Of a stretch of 12,229 bases of DNA, positions 1-6,720 are shown piece by piece. Every line of letters starts with the position of its first letter. Position 1 is the stretch's first letter. Origin of the DNA: Oxalobacteraceae bacterium. Lineage in GTDB: Bacteria > Pseudomonadota > Gammaproteobacteria > Burkholderiales > Burkholderiaceae_D. Both the position numbers and the translations under genes were made by a program. Where the stretch lies: NCBI GenBank assembly GCA_947453015.1, contig CANGFL010000008.1, positions 1 through 12,229 of the forward strand. Direction: 5' to 3'. Below the pieces are notes generated by a model that worked only from the letters and a program-made list of their open reading frames with translations, searched no databases and had not been told where the DNA came from.

Positions 1-322
1 GATAAAAGCTCTGACCTAAATCGAATTTAGCGAAGCCCTGAAGCATGAGCCAAAACCGTTCGGCTGGCGGTTTATCAAATCCATACAGCGCCTTAATCTC
101 GGCAACCCGCTCGCTATCAACGCCTTGACGACCACGATATTCAGAGGCCCCCGCACCAGACGATTCACCAGCACCCGTCTGCCCTTTTTTAAGTTCAATC
201 AACACTTGCTCTACCGGGCCACCGGGAACAAATTGAATCACTGCGAAAGTAATGGCGATAACACCCAGCAGCGTGGGTATCATCAGCAAAATGCGTTTAG
301 CTATGTAGGACCAGAGGTTCAT
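1..322 (-). CDS. yejB: YejB-like oligopeptide ABC transporter permease (5' part, runs off left edge)
   Basis: The reverse strand reads from an ATG at 322-320 without a stop to the window edge, giving the first 107 residues of an inner-membrane permease. The start MNLWSYIAKRILLMIPTLLG is a short cytoplasmic basic segment leading into a first membrane helix (about residues 9-31), followed by FVPGGPVEQV, the typical beginning of binding-protein-dependent peptide permeases. A long hydrophilic periplasmic stretch rich in Gly, Ser and charged residues (about 41-75) then leads into ALYGFDKPPAERFW and DLGQSFY, which match the YejB subfamily. In the family, YejB pairs with YejE in the membrane, with YejF as ATPase and YejA as binding protein, to import oligopeptides; in enterobacteria the system also takes up microcin C. 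The gene starts 20 bp after the yejA stop, so the two are surely co-transcribed. The ribosome binding site is weak. The identification is firm although only about a third of the gene is visible. Confidence 0.9.
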   Translation of the reverse strand, partial: MNLWSYIAKRILLMIPTLLGVIAITFAVIQFVPGGPVEQVLIELKKGQTGAGESSGAGASEYRGRQGVDSERVAEIKALYGFDKPPAERFWLMLQGFAKFDLGQSFY

Positions 323-342
323 GGCATCTCAACTCGTTTTTA

Positions 343-2145
343 TTACTGCCTTGGTTTCACTTGCCACCAACTCGAAATAACATACGGATCGGCTTGATAG
401 TATTTTGGCGCAACGGCAGGAATACCGAAACGATTGCGATAAGCCACTCGGTGAGTCGCTGAATACCAGTGAGGCACCACAATGAATTTATGTAGCAGCA
501 CACGGTCTAAGGCGCGCGATGCCGTTACCAGCTGCTCGCGTGAATCGGCTTTGACTAATGCTGTCACCAGCTTATCAACTACTGGGTCTTTCAAGCCCCA
601 GTAATTACTTGATCCTTTTTCATCGGCTGCTTTCGATCCGAGCATGTCAAACATTTCATTGCCCGGGCTGGTTACATCACCGAAACGCTGACTGGTCATG
701 TCGAAATCAAATTCTTCCATCCGCTTCTGTACCAACGCAAAATCAGCCGTGCGTTGATTCACGTGTATACCTAACTTTTCAAGATTGCGTACATACACCG
801 CAATGATGCGTGAGAGTGCGGATTGATCATCCAGAATCTCAAAGGTAAAAATTTCGCCGCGTGAGTTACGCAAGGCACCGTCTTGATATTCCCACCCTGC
901 TTGCTTGAGTAGCTCACGCGCTTGCAAAAGATTGGCGCGCAATGATGCCGGCGCATTGGTTGTCGGTGGCAACGGCGCAGGCCCAAACACTGCAGGATCT
1001 AACTGATCGCGCATAGGCTCAAGCAATGCCAGCTCAGCCGGCGATGGCGATCCTTTCGCACCCAACTCTGAATTACTGAAAAATGAATCGATACGCGTGT
1101 ACTGACTGTAAAACAATTGGCGATTCATCCATTCAAAATCCATCGCCAAGCCCAAAGCACGGCGCACACGCACATCTTGAAATTGCGGCCGGCGTAAATT
1201 CATCACAAAGGCCTGCATACCTGCGCCATTCGAATGCTTAAGCGTTGCTTTGATCAGATCACCGCGATCAAATTTCGGGCCCTTGTAAGCACGCGCCCAA
1301 TTTTTGGCTCGGTACTCCACTACCACATCAAATTCACCTGCCATAAACGCTTCAAGGCGCGCAACATCGTCTTTGTAGAAACGATACATGATGCGGCTAA
1401 AATTAAACGCACCTTTGCGTGCTGGTATGTCGTTACCCCAATAACTAGGATTACGCTTAAAAGCAATCGATCGGCCTAAATCATATTTTTCAATGACGTA
1501 GGGGCCGCTAGAGATAGGCGGAGTTAACTGAATTTTGTCAAACGGTGTGCCCGCTGCCCATTTGCGCGAGAACACGGGCATACCACCCACGATTAACGGC
1601 AATTCTCTATTCGCTGTTTTAAATTCGAATCTGACGGTCAGTTCATCCACTACGACGCATTGTTTAACGTCGGCATAAATCATCTTGAATTGCGGCGCGC
1701 CTTTAGCCATCAGCGTATCGAAGGAATGCTTCACATCCTCAGCCAGCACAGCATCGCCGTTGTTGAAACGCGCTTTCGGATTGATCTTGAACGTCATCGC
1801 CATGCGATCAGGTGACAGCGTCATATCCTCAGCCAGCAAGCCATACATGGTTGCCACTTCATCCGCAGAATTGATAGCGAGCGATTCAAACATCAGGTTA
1901 GAGACACCCGCCGCTGCTACACCCTTCATAGAAAACGGATTGAATTTATCAAAGCTGGTACGTGAATCCGGATTGGCAAGATAAAGCTCACCACCCTTGG
2001 GAGCATCCGGATTGAGGTAGTCGAAGTGAGTAAATTGCGGCGGATATTTAGGCGTGTCATACAAAGAAAATGCATGCGTGGCCCAAACCGAAGCAGAAAA
2101 ACTGCTGACTGCTGCAACAATAATGCTGGCGAAAATTCTAATCAT
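343..2145 (-). CDS. yejA: YejA-like periplasmic oligopeptide-binding protein
   Basis: This is a family 5 extracellular solute-binding protein, which captures peptides in the periplasm and hands them to the YejB/YejE permease. From the chosen start the product is 600 residues, close to E. coli YejA (about 604). It opens with a signal peptide (MIRIFASIIVAAVSSFSASVWA, about residues 1-22) with cleavage probably at VWA or THA. The mature part has the YejA hallmark FTHFDYLNPDAPKGG, then PKARFNNGDAVLAEDV, SGPYVIEKYDLG, KNWARAYKGPKFD, DVRVRRALGLAMDFEWMN and a late ALDRVLLHKFIVVPHWY. The frame is open upstream to an ATG at 2208, but that start would put 21 residues including several charges before the signal peptide, and neither it nor the ATG at 2178 has a better ribosome binding site, so I prefer 2145. 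It diverges from fabI, leaving about 160 bp for promoters in both directions, and is followed directly by yejB. Confidence 0.92.
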   Translation of the reverse strand: MIRIFASIIVAAVSSFSASVWATHAFSLYDTPKYPPQFTHFDYLNPDAPKGGELYLANPDSRTSFDKFNPFSMKGVAAAGVSNLMFESLAINSADEVATMYGLLAEDMTLSPDRMAMTFKINPKARFNNGDAVLAEDVKHSFDTLMAKGAPQFKMIYADVKQCVVVDELTVRFEFKTANRELPLIVGGMPVFSRKWAAGTPFDKIQLTPPISSGPYVIEKYDLGRSIAFKRNPSYWGNDIPARKGAFNFSRIMYRFYKDDVARLEAFMAGEFDVVVEYRAKNWARAYKGPKFDRGDLIKATLKHSNGAGMQAFVMNLRRPQFQDVRVRRALGLAMDFEWMNRQLFYSQYTRIDSFFSNSELGAKGSPSPAELALLEPMRDQLDPAVFGPAPLPPTTNAPASLRANLLQARELLKQAGWEYQDGALRNSRGEIFTFEILDDQSALSRIIAVYVRNLEKLGIHVNQRTADFALVQKRMEEFDFDMTSQRFGDVTSPGNEMFDMLGSKAADEKGSSNYWGLKDPVVDKLVTALVKADSREQLVTASRALDRVLLHKFIVVPHWYSATHRVAYRNRFGIPAVAPKYYQADPYVISSWWQVKPRQ

Positions 2146-2306
2146 GACTCTATCGGCTAGCGAAAACCCGTCAAGCATAGCGTTTTTCGCTCGATACCGC
2201 GCATTCATGCGTCATTCGATGACATTTGCCCTTGACTGGTCATCCGCCCTAAAATGGCGCGTTCAGCTGGCACACGCGCCGGTTTATGGTCTGACAGGAG
2301 TTTGAC

Positions 2307-3095
2307 ATGGCATTCTTGCAAGGTAAAAAAATACTGATTACGGGCGTACTCTCGAATCGCTCTATCGCTTACGGCATCGCGCAAGCTTGCCATCGTGAGG
2401 GCGCCGAACTCGCCTTTACGTATGTCGGTGAACGATTTAAGGACAGAATCACTGAATTTGCGCGCGATTTCGGCAGTGAATTAATATTTGACTGTGACGT
2501 AGGGAGTGATGAACAGATCAACGCCGTCTTTGCCGACCTCGGAAAATCCTGGAGCCAACTCGATGGCTTAGTGCACGCAATTGGCTTCGCGCCACGTGAA
2601 GCGATCGCCGGAGATTTTCTGGATGGCCTCTCCCGCGAGAACTTTCGTATAGCTCATGATATTTCGGCTTACAGCTTCCCGGCACTCGCCAAAGCGGCTT
2701 TGCCGATGCTGTCATCGCAATCGGCCTTACTAACCTTGTCGTATTTGGGCGCGCTGCGCGCTCTGCCCAACTACAACACCATGGGTCTGGCTAAGGCATC
2801 ACTCGAAGCCAGCGTTCGTTATCTGGCTGAATCGCTAGGTAAGCGTGGCGTGCGCGTCAACGGTATCTCAGCCGGCCCTATCAAAACTCTGGCCGCTTCA
2901 GGCATCAAAGACTTCGGTAAAATTCTGACTTTTGTGAAAGAGAATTCACCGCTACGTCGCAACGTCACCCTAGAAGATGTGGGTAATGCAGCGGCGTTCT
3001 TGCTATCGGATCTGGCCGCAGGTATCACCGGCGAAATCACCTACGTAGATGGTGGATTCTCGCAAGTGGTCGCTGGTATGGGTGGGGAAGAATAA
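2307..3095 (+). CDS. fabI: Enoyl-[acyl-carrier-protein] reductase, NADH-dependent (FabI)
   Basis: FabI catalyses the last reductive step of each fatty acid elongation cycle, reducing trans-2-enoyl-ACP with NADH in the cytoplasm. The 262-residue product is a complete short-chain dehydrogenase of the FabI type. It has the nucleotide-binding start [19 protein letters not shown] (residues 7-25), DCDVGSDEQ (62-70), the HAIGFAP loop (90-96) and the catalytic stretch [20 protein letters not shown], with Tyr146, Tyr156 and Lys163 in the spacing Y-x6-K and at the same positions as in E. coli. [14 protein letters not shown] and the C-terminal [11 protein letters not shown] complete the family signature. 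Gly93, Met159 and Phe203, the positions changed in triclosan-resistant E. coli FabI, are all in their sensitive form. An AGGAG at 2296-2300, six bases before the ATG, fixes the start. It is probably a single-gene transcription unit ended by the hairpin at 3102-3124. Confidence 0.97.
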   Translation: MAFLQGKKILITGVLSNRSIAYGIAQACHREGAELAFTYVGERFKDRITEFARDFGSELIFDCDVGSDEQINAVFADLGKSWSQLDGLVHAIGFAPREAIAGDFLDGLSRENFRIAHDISAYSFPALAKAALPMLSSQSALLTLSYLGALRALPNYNTMGLAKASLEASVRYLAESLGKRGVRVNGISAGPIKTLAASGIKDFGKILTFVKENSPLRRNVTLEDVGNAAAFLLSDLAAGITGEITYVDGGFSQVVAGMGGEE

Positions 3096-3101
3096 AGGGG
3101 C

Positions 3102-3124
3102 TGGGGCAATGCCCCACCTCTTTT
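3102..3124 (+). terminator. Hairpin terminator after fabI
   Basis: Seven bases after the fabI stop a perfect 6 bp GC-rich inverted repeat (TGGGGC, loop AAT, GCCCCA; 3102-3116) is followed by CCTC and then TTTT (3121-3124). The stem is strong. The T run is short and lies four bases from the stem, so intrinsic termination may be only partial and read-through into the helicase gene is possible. Confidence 0.5.
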
Positions 3125-3137
3125 AGCAAAATTACTG

Positions 3138-3143
3138 TACAAT
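3138..3143 (+). promoter_or_regulatory. Possible -10 element of the helicase gene
   Basis: TACAAT (five of six matches to TATAAT) lies just after the fabI terminator and before the long leader of the helicase gene. No convincing -35 hexamer is found 15-19 bp upstream. If this is the promoter, transcription would start near 3150 and leave an untranslated leader of about 225 bases. Confidence 0.3.
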
Positions 3144-3149
3144 TCGCCC

Positions 3150-3375
3150 GCGCTGCAACATATGGCGCTTAGCTGCATCGCAAACCCTTAGCATCAACCT
3201 GAAGCCCCCCGCCTCCTGGTGCCCGTTTTCTGAGCACCCTCCCGGCGCAAAGCTTTTGTGCCGAAACTCAATTCCGTTTCGTTTGTTTCGCTGGTAGGCG
3301 TTGCTTTTGTCATGTCGTCCTCCGTCGTCGGTGATCTCACCGCGCGCCTGTTGACGACCCTCTGAAAGACGCACA
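3150..3375 (+). promoter_or_regulatory. Structured 5' leader of the DEAD-box helicase gene
   Basis: The space between the presumed promoter and the helicase ATG contains several inverted repeats that could fold in the transcript. GGTGC (3218-3222) pairs with GCACC (3234-3238). A 9 bp stem at 3243-3251 with 3255-3263 (one G-U pair, loop GCU) is the strongest. GTCGTC (3324-3329) can pair with GACGAC (3353-3358) around a smaller GGTG/CACC stem, and an earlier GTCGTC copy (3314-3319) could compete for the same partner. Two CCTCC runs (3212-3216, 3319-3323) could mask a ribosome binding site. Long structured leaders are known for cold-induced RNA helicase and csp genes, so post-transcriptional control is plausible; that role is inferred. 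I recognise no known riboswitch class. Confidence 0.35.
3312..3365 (+). CDS. Possible 17-residue upstream ORF in the helicase leader
   Basis: An ATG at 3312 opens a reading frame of 17 codons (MSSSVVGDLTARLLTTL) ending in TGA at 3363-3365, ten bases before the helicase ATG and in a different frame. The Shine-Dalgarno match is poor (TAGG at 3295-3298, too far away). Its stop lies next to the weak GAAAGA that would serve the helicase start, and its codons cover the GTCGTC/GACGAC pairing, so its translation would affect that stem. No protein family is recognisable. It may be chance. Confidence 0.2.
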   Translation: MSSSVVGDLTARLLTTL

Positions 3376-4770
3376 ATGAATTTTGAATCCCTTGGACTCC
3401 ACCCATTAGTCCTCAAGGCAGTAACTGATGCCGGCTATACCGAAGCCACCGCAGTGCAACAACAAGCCCTGCCCGCTGCCATCGCTGGCCGCGATTTGCT
3501 GGTCTCGTCGCAAACAGGCTCGGGCAAAACCGCCGCCTTTATGCTGCCTGCATTACACAAGTTTGCCAGCGCGCCTGTAGACGCCGCGCCAGCCAAAACT
3601 CCAAATCAAGTTGCACAATCAGCCCGCTCACGTGGCGAGCGCACGCGTTTTACGCCTGCGACGCCAAAAATGCTGGTACTGACTCCAACCCGTGAACTCG
3701 CACTTCAAGTTACTACTGCGACCGATAAATACGGCATTCACATGCGCCGCATTAAAGCGGTGTCTATATTGGGTGGCATGCCTTATCCAAAACAGATGCA
3801 ACTGTTGTCGCGCAACCCAGAGATTTTAGTTGCAACGCCAGGACGTCTGATTGATCACATGGAATCGGGCAAGATCGATTTCTCGCAATTAGAAATTTTG
3901 GTGCTCGACGAAGCCGACCGTATGTTGGATATGGGTTTTGTCGATGACATCGAACTGATCATCAGCAAAACGCCTGCAAGCCGTCAGACTATGCTGTTCT
4001 CAGCAACCTTGGATGGCATGGTGGGCAATATGGCTCGCCGTATCACTAAAGATCCGATGCTGATTCAAATCGCTGGTTCGTCAACCCGCCATGAAAATAT
4101 TCAACAGCGTGTTCATTTTGTGGACGACTTGTCGCACAAAAATCGTTTGCTTGATCACCTGTTGCGTGACTCTTCGATTGATCAGGCAGTAGTGTTCACC
4201 GCTACTAAACGTGATGCAGACACCATTGCTGATCGTTTGAATATCGCTGGCTTTGCAGCTGCTGCGCTGCATGGCGACATGCATCAAGGTGCGCGTAACC
4301 GTACTCTCAACAGTTTGCGCCAAGGTCAGTTGCGTGTTTTAGTGGCTACTGATGTCGCTGCTCGTGGTATCGACGTTCCTGGCATCACTCACGTGTTCAA
4401 CTACGATTTGCCAAAATTCCCTGAAGATTATGTGCACCGCATCGGTCGTACCGGTCGTGCAGGTCGCAGCGGCATCGCGGTATCACTGGTGAACCATGCC
4501 GAAGGCGTGCACGTTAAACGCATCGAGCGTTTTACTAAACAAGTGATCCCTGTCGATATCATCGAAGGTTTCGAGCCGAAGAAAAAAGCCAGTGCAGCAG
4601 CACCGAGTCGTCGTCCTGGATGGCGTCCTGGTGATGGCCGCAATGATTCACGCGGTGGCAAACCTGCAAAACCGGGTCAGCGTACTTTCGCTAAACCCGC
4701 AGCGCCCCGCAAGGATAGCGCTGGATTTCGCGGTGATCGTAATCAACGAGGCGACACTGGCCGCGGTTAA
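3376..4770 (+). CDS. rhlE: DEAD-box ATP-dependent RNA helicase, RhlE-like
   Basis: The 464-residue product is a cytoplasmic ATP-dependent RNA unwinding enzyme, of the group involved in ribosome assembly and RNA turnover. All core motifs are visible in order: the Q motif (Phe3 and Gln28), motif I SSQTGSGKT (44-52), Ia PTRELALQ (104-111), GG (133-134), Ib TPGRL (154-158), motif II DEAD (178-181), III SAT (209-211), IV VVFTATK (272-278), V ATDVAARGID (324-333) and VI HRIGRTGR (354-361). About 35 residues rich in Ala, Pro and Arg (63-98) separate motifs I and Ia, more than in E. coli RhlE. After residue 400 comes a low-complexity basic tail of Lys, Arg, Gly and Pro, typical of RNA-binding tails. 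The Q motif reads T-A-V-Q where T-P-I/V-Q is usual. RhlE is the best subfamily fit from the start MNFESLGLHPLVLKAV and the short tail. The start has only a weak GAAAGA as ribosome binding site. Confidence 0.93.
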   Translation: MNFESLGLHPLVLKAVTDAGYTEATAVQQQALPAAIAGRDLLVSSQTGSGKTAAFMLPALHKFASAPVDAAPAKTPNQVAQSARSRGERTRFTPATPKMLVLTPTRELALQVTTATDKYGIHMRRIKAVSILGGMPYPKQMQLLSRNPEILVATPGRLIDHMESGKIDFSQLEILVLDEADRMLDMGFVDDIELIISKTPASRQTMLFSATLDGMVGNMARRITKDPMLIQIAGSSTRHENIQQRVHFVDDLSHKNRLLDHLLRDSSIDQAVVFTATKRDADTIADRLNIAGFAAAALHGDMHQGARNRTLNSLRQGQLRVLVATDVAARGIDVPGITHVFNYDLPKFPEDYVHRIGRTGRAGRSGIAVSLVNHAEGVHVKRIERFTKQVIPVDIIEGFEPKKKASAAAPSRRPGWRPGDGRNDSRGGKPAKPGQRTFAKPAAPRKDSAGFRGDRNQRGDTGRG

Positions 4771-4790
4771 TACTTAGCTTGTCGTAACTT

Positions 4791-4819
4791 ACTGGCTCCT
4801 TCGGGAGCCAGTGTCATTT
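4791..4819 (+). terminator. UUCG-loop hairpin between the helicase gene and selD
   Basis: ACTGGCTCC (4791-4799), loop TTCG, then GGAGCCAGT (4804-4812) forms a perfect 9 bp stem closed by C-G around UUCG, an exceptionally stable tetraloop in RNA. The loop motif exists only in the plus-strand transcript. It sits 20 bases after the helicase stop. The sequence that follows (GTCATTT) is only weakly T-rich, so it may be a 3' end stabilising or processing element, or a weak terminator. Confidence 0.55.
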
Positions 4820-4848
4820 GTAGTGCGCAGTTTCGAATGCGCGATAAT
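4818..4848 (+). promoter_or_regulatory. Possible selD promoter
   Basis: GATAAT (4843-4848, five of six matches to the -10 consensus) is preceded by TTGTAG (4818-4823) at a long spacing of 19 bp. The spacer contains an inverted repeat, GCGCA (4825-4829) and TGCGC (4838-4842), around TTCGAA. Transcription would begin about 26 bases before the selD ATG. The -35 match is poor. Confidence 0.3.
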
Positions 4849-4880
4849 TCTCCATCGTTATTTTCGTAAAGTACTTCATC

Positions 4881-5924
4881 ATGAATGCACCAATCCGACT
4901 GACTTCTTTTTCGCACGGCGGCGGCTGCGGCTGCAAAATTGCACCCGGTGTGCTGTCAAGCATATTGAAGCAAAGCCCCGGCTTTCCGGTACCGTCGCAA
5001 TTACTGGTTGGTATAGAAACCTCGGATGATGCGGCGGTATACAAACTCAATGAAGAGCAAGCCTTAATCGCCACCACTGATTTTTTTATGCCCATCGTGG
5101 ATGACCCATTTGATTTTGGGCGCATCGCTGCAACCAACGCGATCTCGGATGTCTACGCCATGGGTGGCACACCTATCATGGCGCTCGCTTTAGTCGGTAT
5201 GCCTATCGATAAATTACCGATAGAAACCATAGGAAAAATTCTCGCTGGTGGTGAATCAATCTGCGCCGAAGCTGGCATACCAGTCGCAGGTGGACACACT
5301 ATCGATTCGGTCGAACCTATCTATGGTTTAGTTGTGATGGGACTGGTTCATCCAGACCGCATCAAACGTAACTCGCATGCTAAAGCAGGTGACAAACTCA
5401 TCCTAGGCAAACCACTGGGCGTGGGCATACTTTCAGCCGCATTAAAAAAAGGGGCGTTGGATGCACAGGGCTACGCAGCGATGATCGCTAGCACCACTCA
5501 ACTCAACACGCCGGGTAAAGATTTATCTGCGGTAGAAGGTGTGCACGCCATTACGGATGTAACAGGATTTGGTTTACTCGGCCATGCACGCGAAATGGCT
5601 TTGGGTGCACATTTATCTGCGCGCATCACTGTATCGACTGTGCCTTATTTACCCAATGTTGAAAAACTAGCCGCCGAAGGATTTATTACCGGTGCCTCAG
5701 GTCGAAACTGGGCGGGCTACGGTAAAGACATAAAACTTTCCAGCACTATCAGCGACATCACTCAAGCGTTGTTATGTGATCCGCAAACCTCCGGCGGATT
5801 ATTAGTTGCGTGCTCCGACGATGCAGTAGAAAAAGTAATGCAAATTTTCCATCATCATGGTTTCGCGCACGCTGCTGTTATCGGCGACTTGCAACAAGGA
5901 TTAGCAGGAGTGCAGGTTATCTAA
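4881..5924 (+). CDS. selD: Selenide, water dikinase (selenophosphate synthetase)
   Basis: SelD makes selenophosphate from selenide and ATP, releasing AMP and phosphate. Selenophosphate is the selenium donor for selenocysteine (SelA route) and for 2-selenouridine in tRNA (MnmH/SelU route). The 347-residue product equals E. coli SelD in length and aligns throughout. Visible hallmarks are SHGGGCGCKI with catalytic Cys16 and Lys19 (E. coli Cys17 and Lys20), the metal/ATP-binding TSDDAAV (48-53) and TTDFFMPIVDDP (65-76), NAISDVYAMGGTP (86-98), AGGHTID (136-142), ITDVTGFGLLGH (224-235) and DPQTSGGLL (300-308). Codon 16 is TGC, so this is the cysteine form. Neither neighbour is a selenium gene: a helicase lies upstream and an ABC operon downstream, so selA, selB, selC and mnmH must be elsewhere if present. 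The ATG at 4881 is the only in-frame start that keeps the conserved N terminus; its ribosome binding site is weak. Confidence 0.96.
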   Translation: MNAPIRLTSFSHGGGCGCKIAPGVLSSILKQSPGFPVPSQLLVGIETSDDAAVYKLNEEQALIATTDFFMPIVDDPFDFGRIAATNAISDVYAMGGTPIMALALVGMPIDKLPIETIGKILAGGESICAEAGIPVAGGHTIDSVEPIYGLVVMGLVHPDRIKRNSHAKAGDKLILGKPLGVGILSAALKKGALDAQGYAAMIASTTQLNTPGKDLSAVEGVHAITDVTGFGLLGHAREMALGAHLSARITVSTVPYLPNVEKLAAEGFITGASGRNWAGYGKDIKLSSTISDITQALLCDPQTSGGLLVACSDDAVEKVMQIFHHHGFAHAAVIGDLQQGLAGVQVI

Positions 5925-5971
5925 AGGCTTACGCCACTTTGGGTAGCTGTTGGCTGCCGATGGCGAGCGCT

Positions 5972-6000
5972 CTGCAATCATTCAAAGGGATTGTTACACT
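5972..6000 (+). promoter_or_regulatory. Probable promoter of the four-gene ABC operon
   Basis: TACACT (5995-6000) carries an upstream TG at 5992-5993 separated by one base, an extended -10 arrangement. CTGCAA (5972-5977) lies exactly 17 bp upstream as a weak -35. A transcript would start near 6007, about 18 bases before the ATG at 6025, with no clear Shine-Dalgarno sequence in that short leader. Confidence 0.4.
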
Positions 6001-6024
6001 GCAGGCTAACAACCTCTTTCCATC

Positions 6025-6720
6025 ATGCTTCCCACTAGCGCCACTCCTCTTGCTCTCGCGTGTCATCAACTGACTAAGTCATACGGCGAACGCGCCGTGT
6101 TGTCTAATGTCGAGTTAAGCCTTAAGCCGGGCGAGTATGTTGCCATCATGGGTGAATCCGGTGTCGGCAAATCAACGCTACTCAATGTTATTGCAGGATT
6201 AGATAGCTTTGATTCGGGTAGTTTGCTTATCGACGGTATCGCACTCAATTCGCTGGATGATGAACAATCAACCTTACTGCGACGACAAAAACTAGGATTT
6301 ATTTTTCAAGCATTTCATTTACTACCGCATTTAAATCTTGTACAAAATGTTGCACTCCCCTTAGTTCTGAATAAACTTCCTCTAGATCGCGCCAACCACA
6401 TGTTGGACTGCGTAGGACTCGCTTCGCGCGTGAATGATTTTCCGCGTCAATTATCTGGCGGTGAAATGCAACGTGTTGCGATTGCGCGCGCACTGGTGCA
6501 TCAACCACGATTACTGCTAGCGGATGAGCCTACAGGTAATCTGGATCCCGAGACCGCTGCCGAGATATTAGCTTTACTTAAAAATGAAATTCGCGCTAGT
6601 GGTGCTTCGGCGATTATCGTGACGCATTCACCTGCTGCTGCAGCCAGCGCCGATCGTGTTTTGCAATTGACGCGCAATGGCTTAACTGAAATTCGTATCA
6701 ACCCTACATCCATTTCATGA
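6025..6720 (+). CDS. ABC transporter ATP-binding protein (LolD/MacB/YbbA class; AttE-like)
   Basis: This is the cytoplasmic ATPase that powers the FtsX-type permease encoded next to it. The 231-residue single-domain protein has Walker A GESGVGKST (43-51), the Q-loop Gln95 in FIFQAFHLLPHL, signature LSGGEMQR (143-150), Walker B LLLADEPTGNLD (163-174) with catalytic Glu168, and the H-loop His201 in IIVTHS. DEPTGNLD and the FQ-F-LLP stretch mark the LolD/MacB/YbbA/FtsE class, which works with FtsX-fold permeases in envelope lipoprotein, lipid or mechanotransmission tasks rather than classical import. Its TGA overlaps the next ATG by 4 bp. The gene lacks a good ribosome binding site, but no other in-frame start precedes the conserved region. 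By gene order with the two following genes it corresponds to AttE of the AttEFGH module; the substrate is unknown. Confidence 0.9.
   Translation: MLPTSATPLALACHQLTKSYGERAVLSNVELSLKPGEYVAIMGESGVGKSTLLNVIAGLDSFDSGSLLIDGIALNSLDDEQSTLLRRQKLGFIFQAFHLLPHLNLVQNVALPLVLNKLPLDRANHMLDCVGLASRVNDFPRQLSGGEMQRVAIARALVHQPRLLLADEPTGNLDPETAAEILALLKNEIRASGASAIIVTHSPAAAASADRVLQLTRNGLTEIRINPTSIS

Noticed and set aside
125..397. 90-residue plus-strand ORF over yejB/yejA
   Set aside because: It lies antisense to the firmly identified yejB and the yejA end, has no recognisable domain, and reads as a frame shadow.
343..2208. Longer yejA reading frame starting at 2208
   Set aside because: It would place 21 residues, several charged, before an otherwise normal signal peptide, and no better ribosome binding site supports it.
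2232..2255. TTGACT (2232-2237) and TAAAAT (2250-2255) as a fabI promoter
   Set aside because: The spacing is only 12 bp, too short for a sigma-70 pair; other combinations need weak hexamers or 19-20 bp spacing.
3162..3191. Nine-codon ORF at the start of the helicase leader
   Set aside because: It has no ribosome binding site and is too short to distinguish from chance.
3132..3416. Minus-strand ORFs of 94 and 70 residues over the helicase leader
   Set aside because: They overlap the start of the helicase gene antisense, have no ribosome binding site of note and look compositionally random.
5925..6024. Search for a selD terminator before the ABC operon
   Set aside because: Only 3-4 bp imperfect stems without a T run are present; no terminator can be supported, and read-through from selD is possible.
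6478..6495. 18-base exact repeat GCGATTGCGCGCGCACTG, also at 11809-11826
   Set aside because: Both copies encode the conserved AIARAL stretch after the ABC signature motif of two ATPase domains, so coding constraint explains the repeat.
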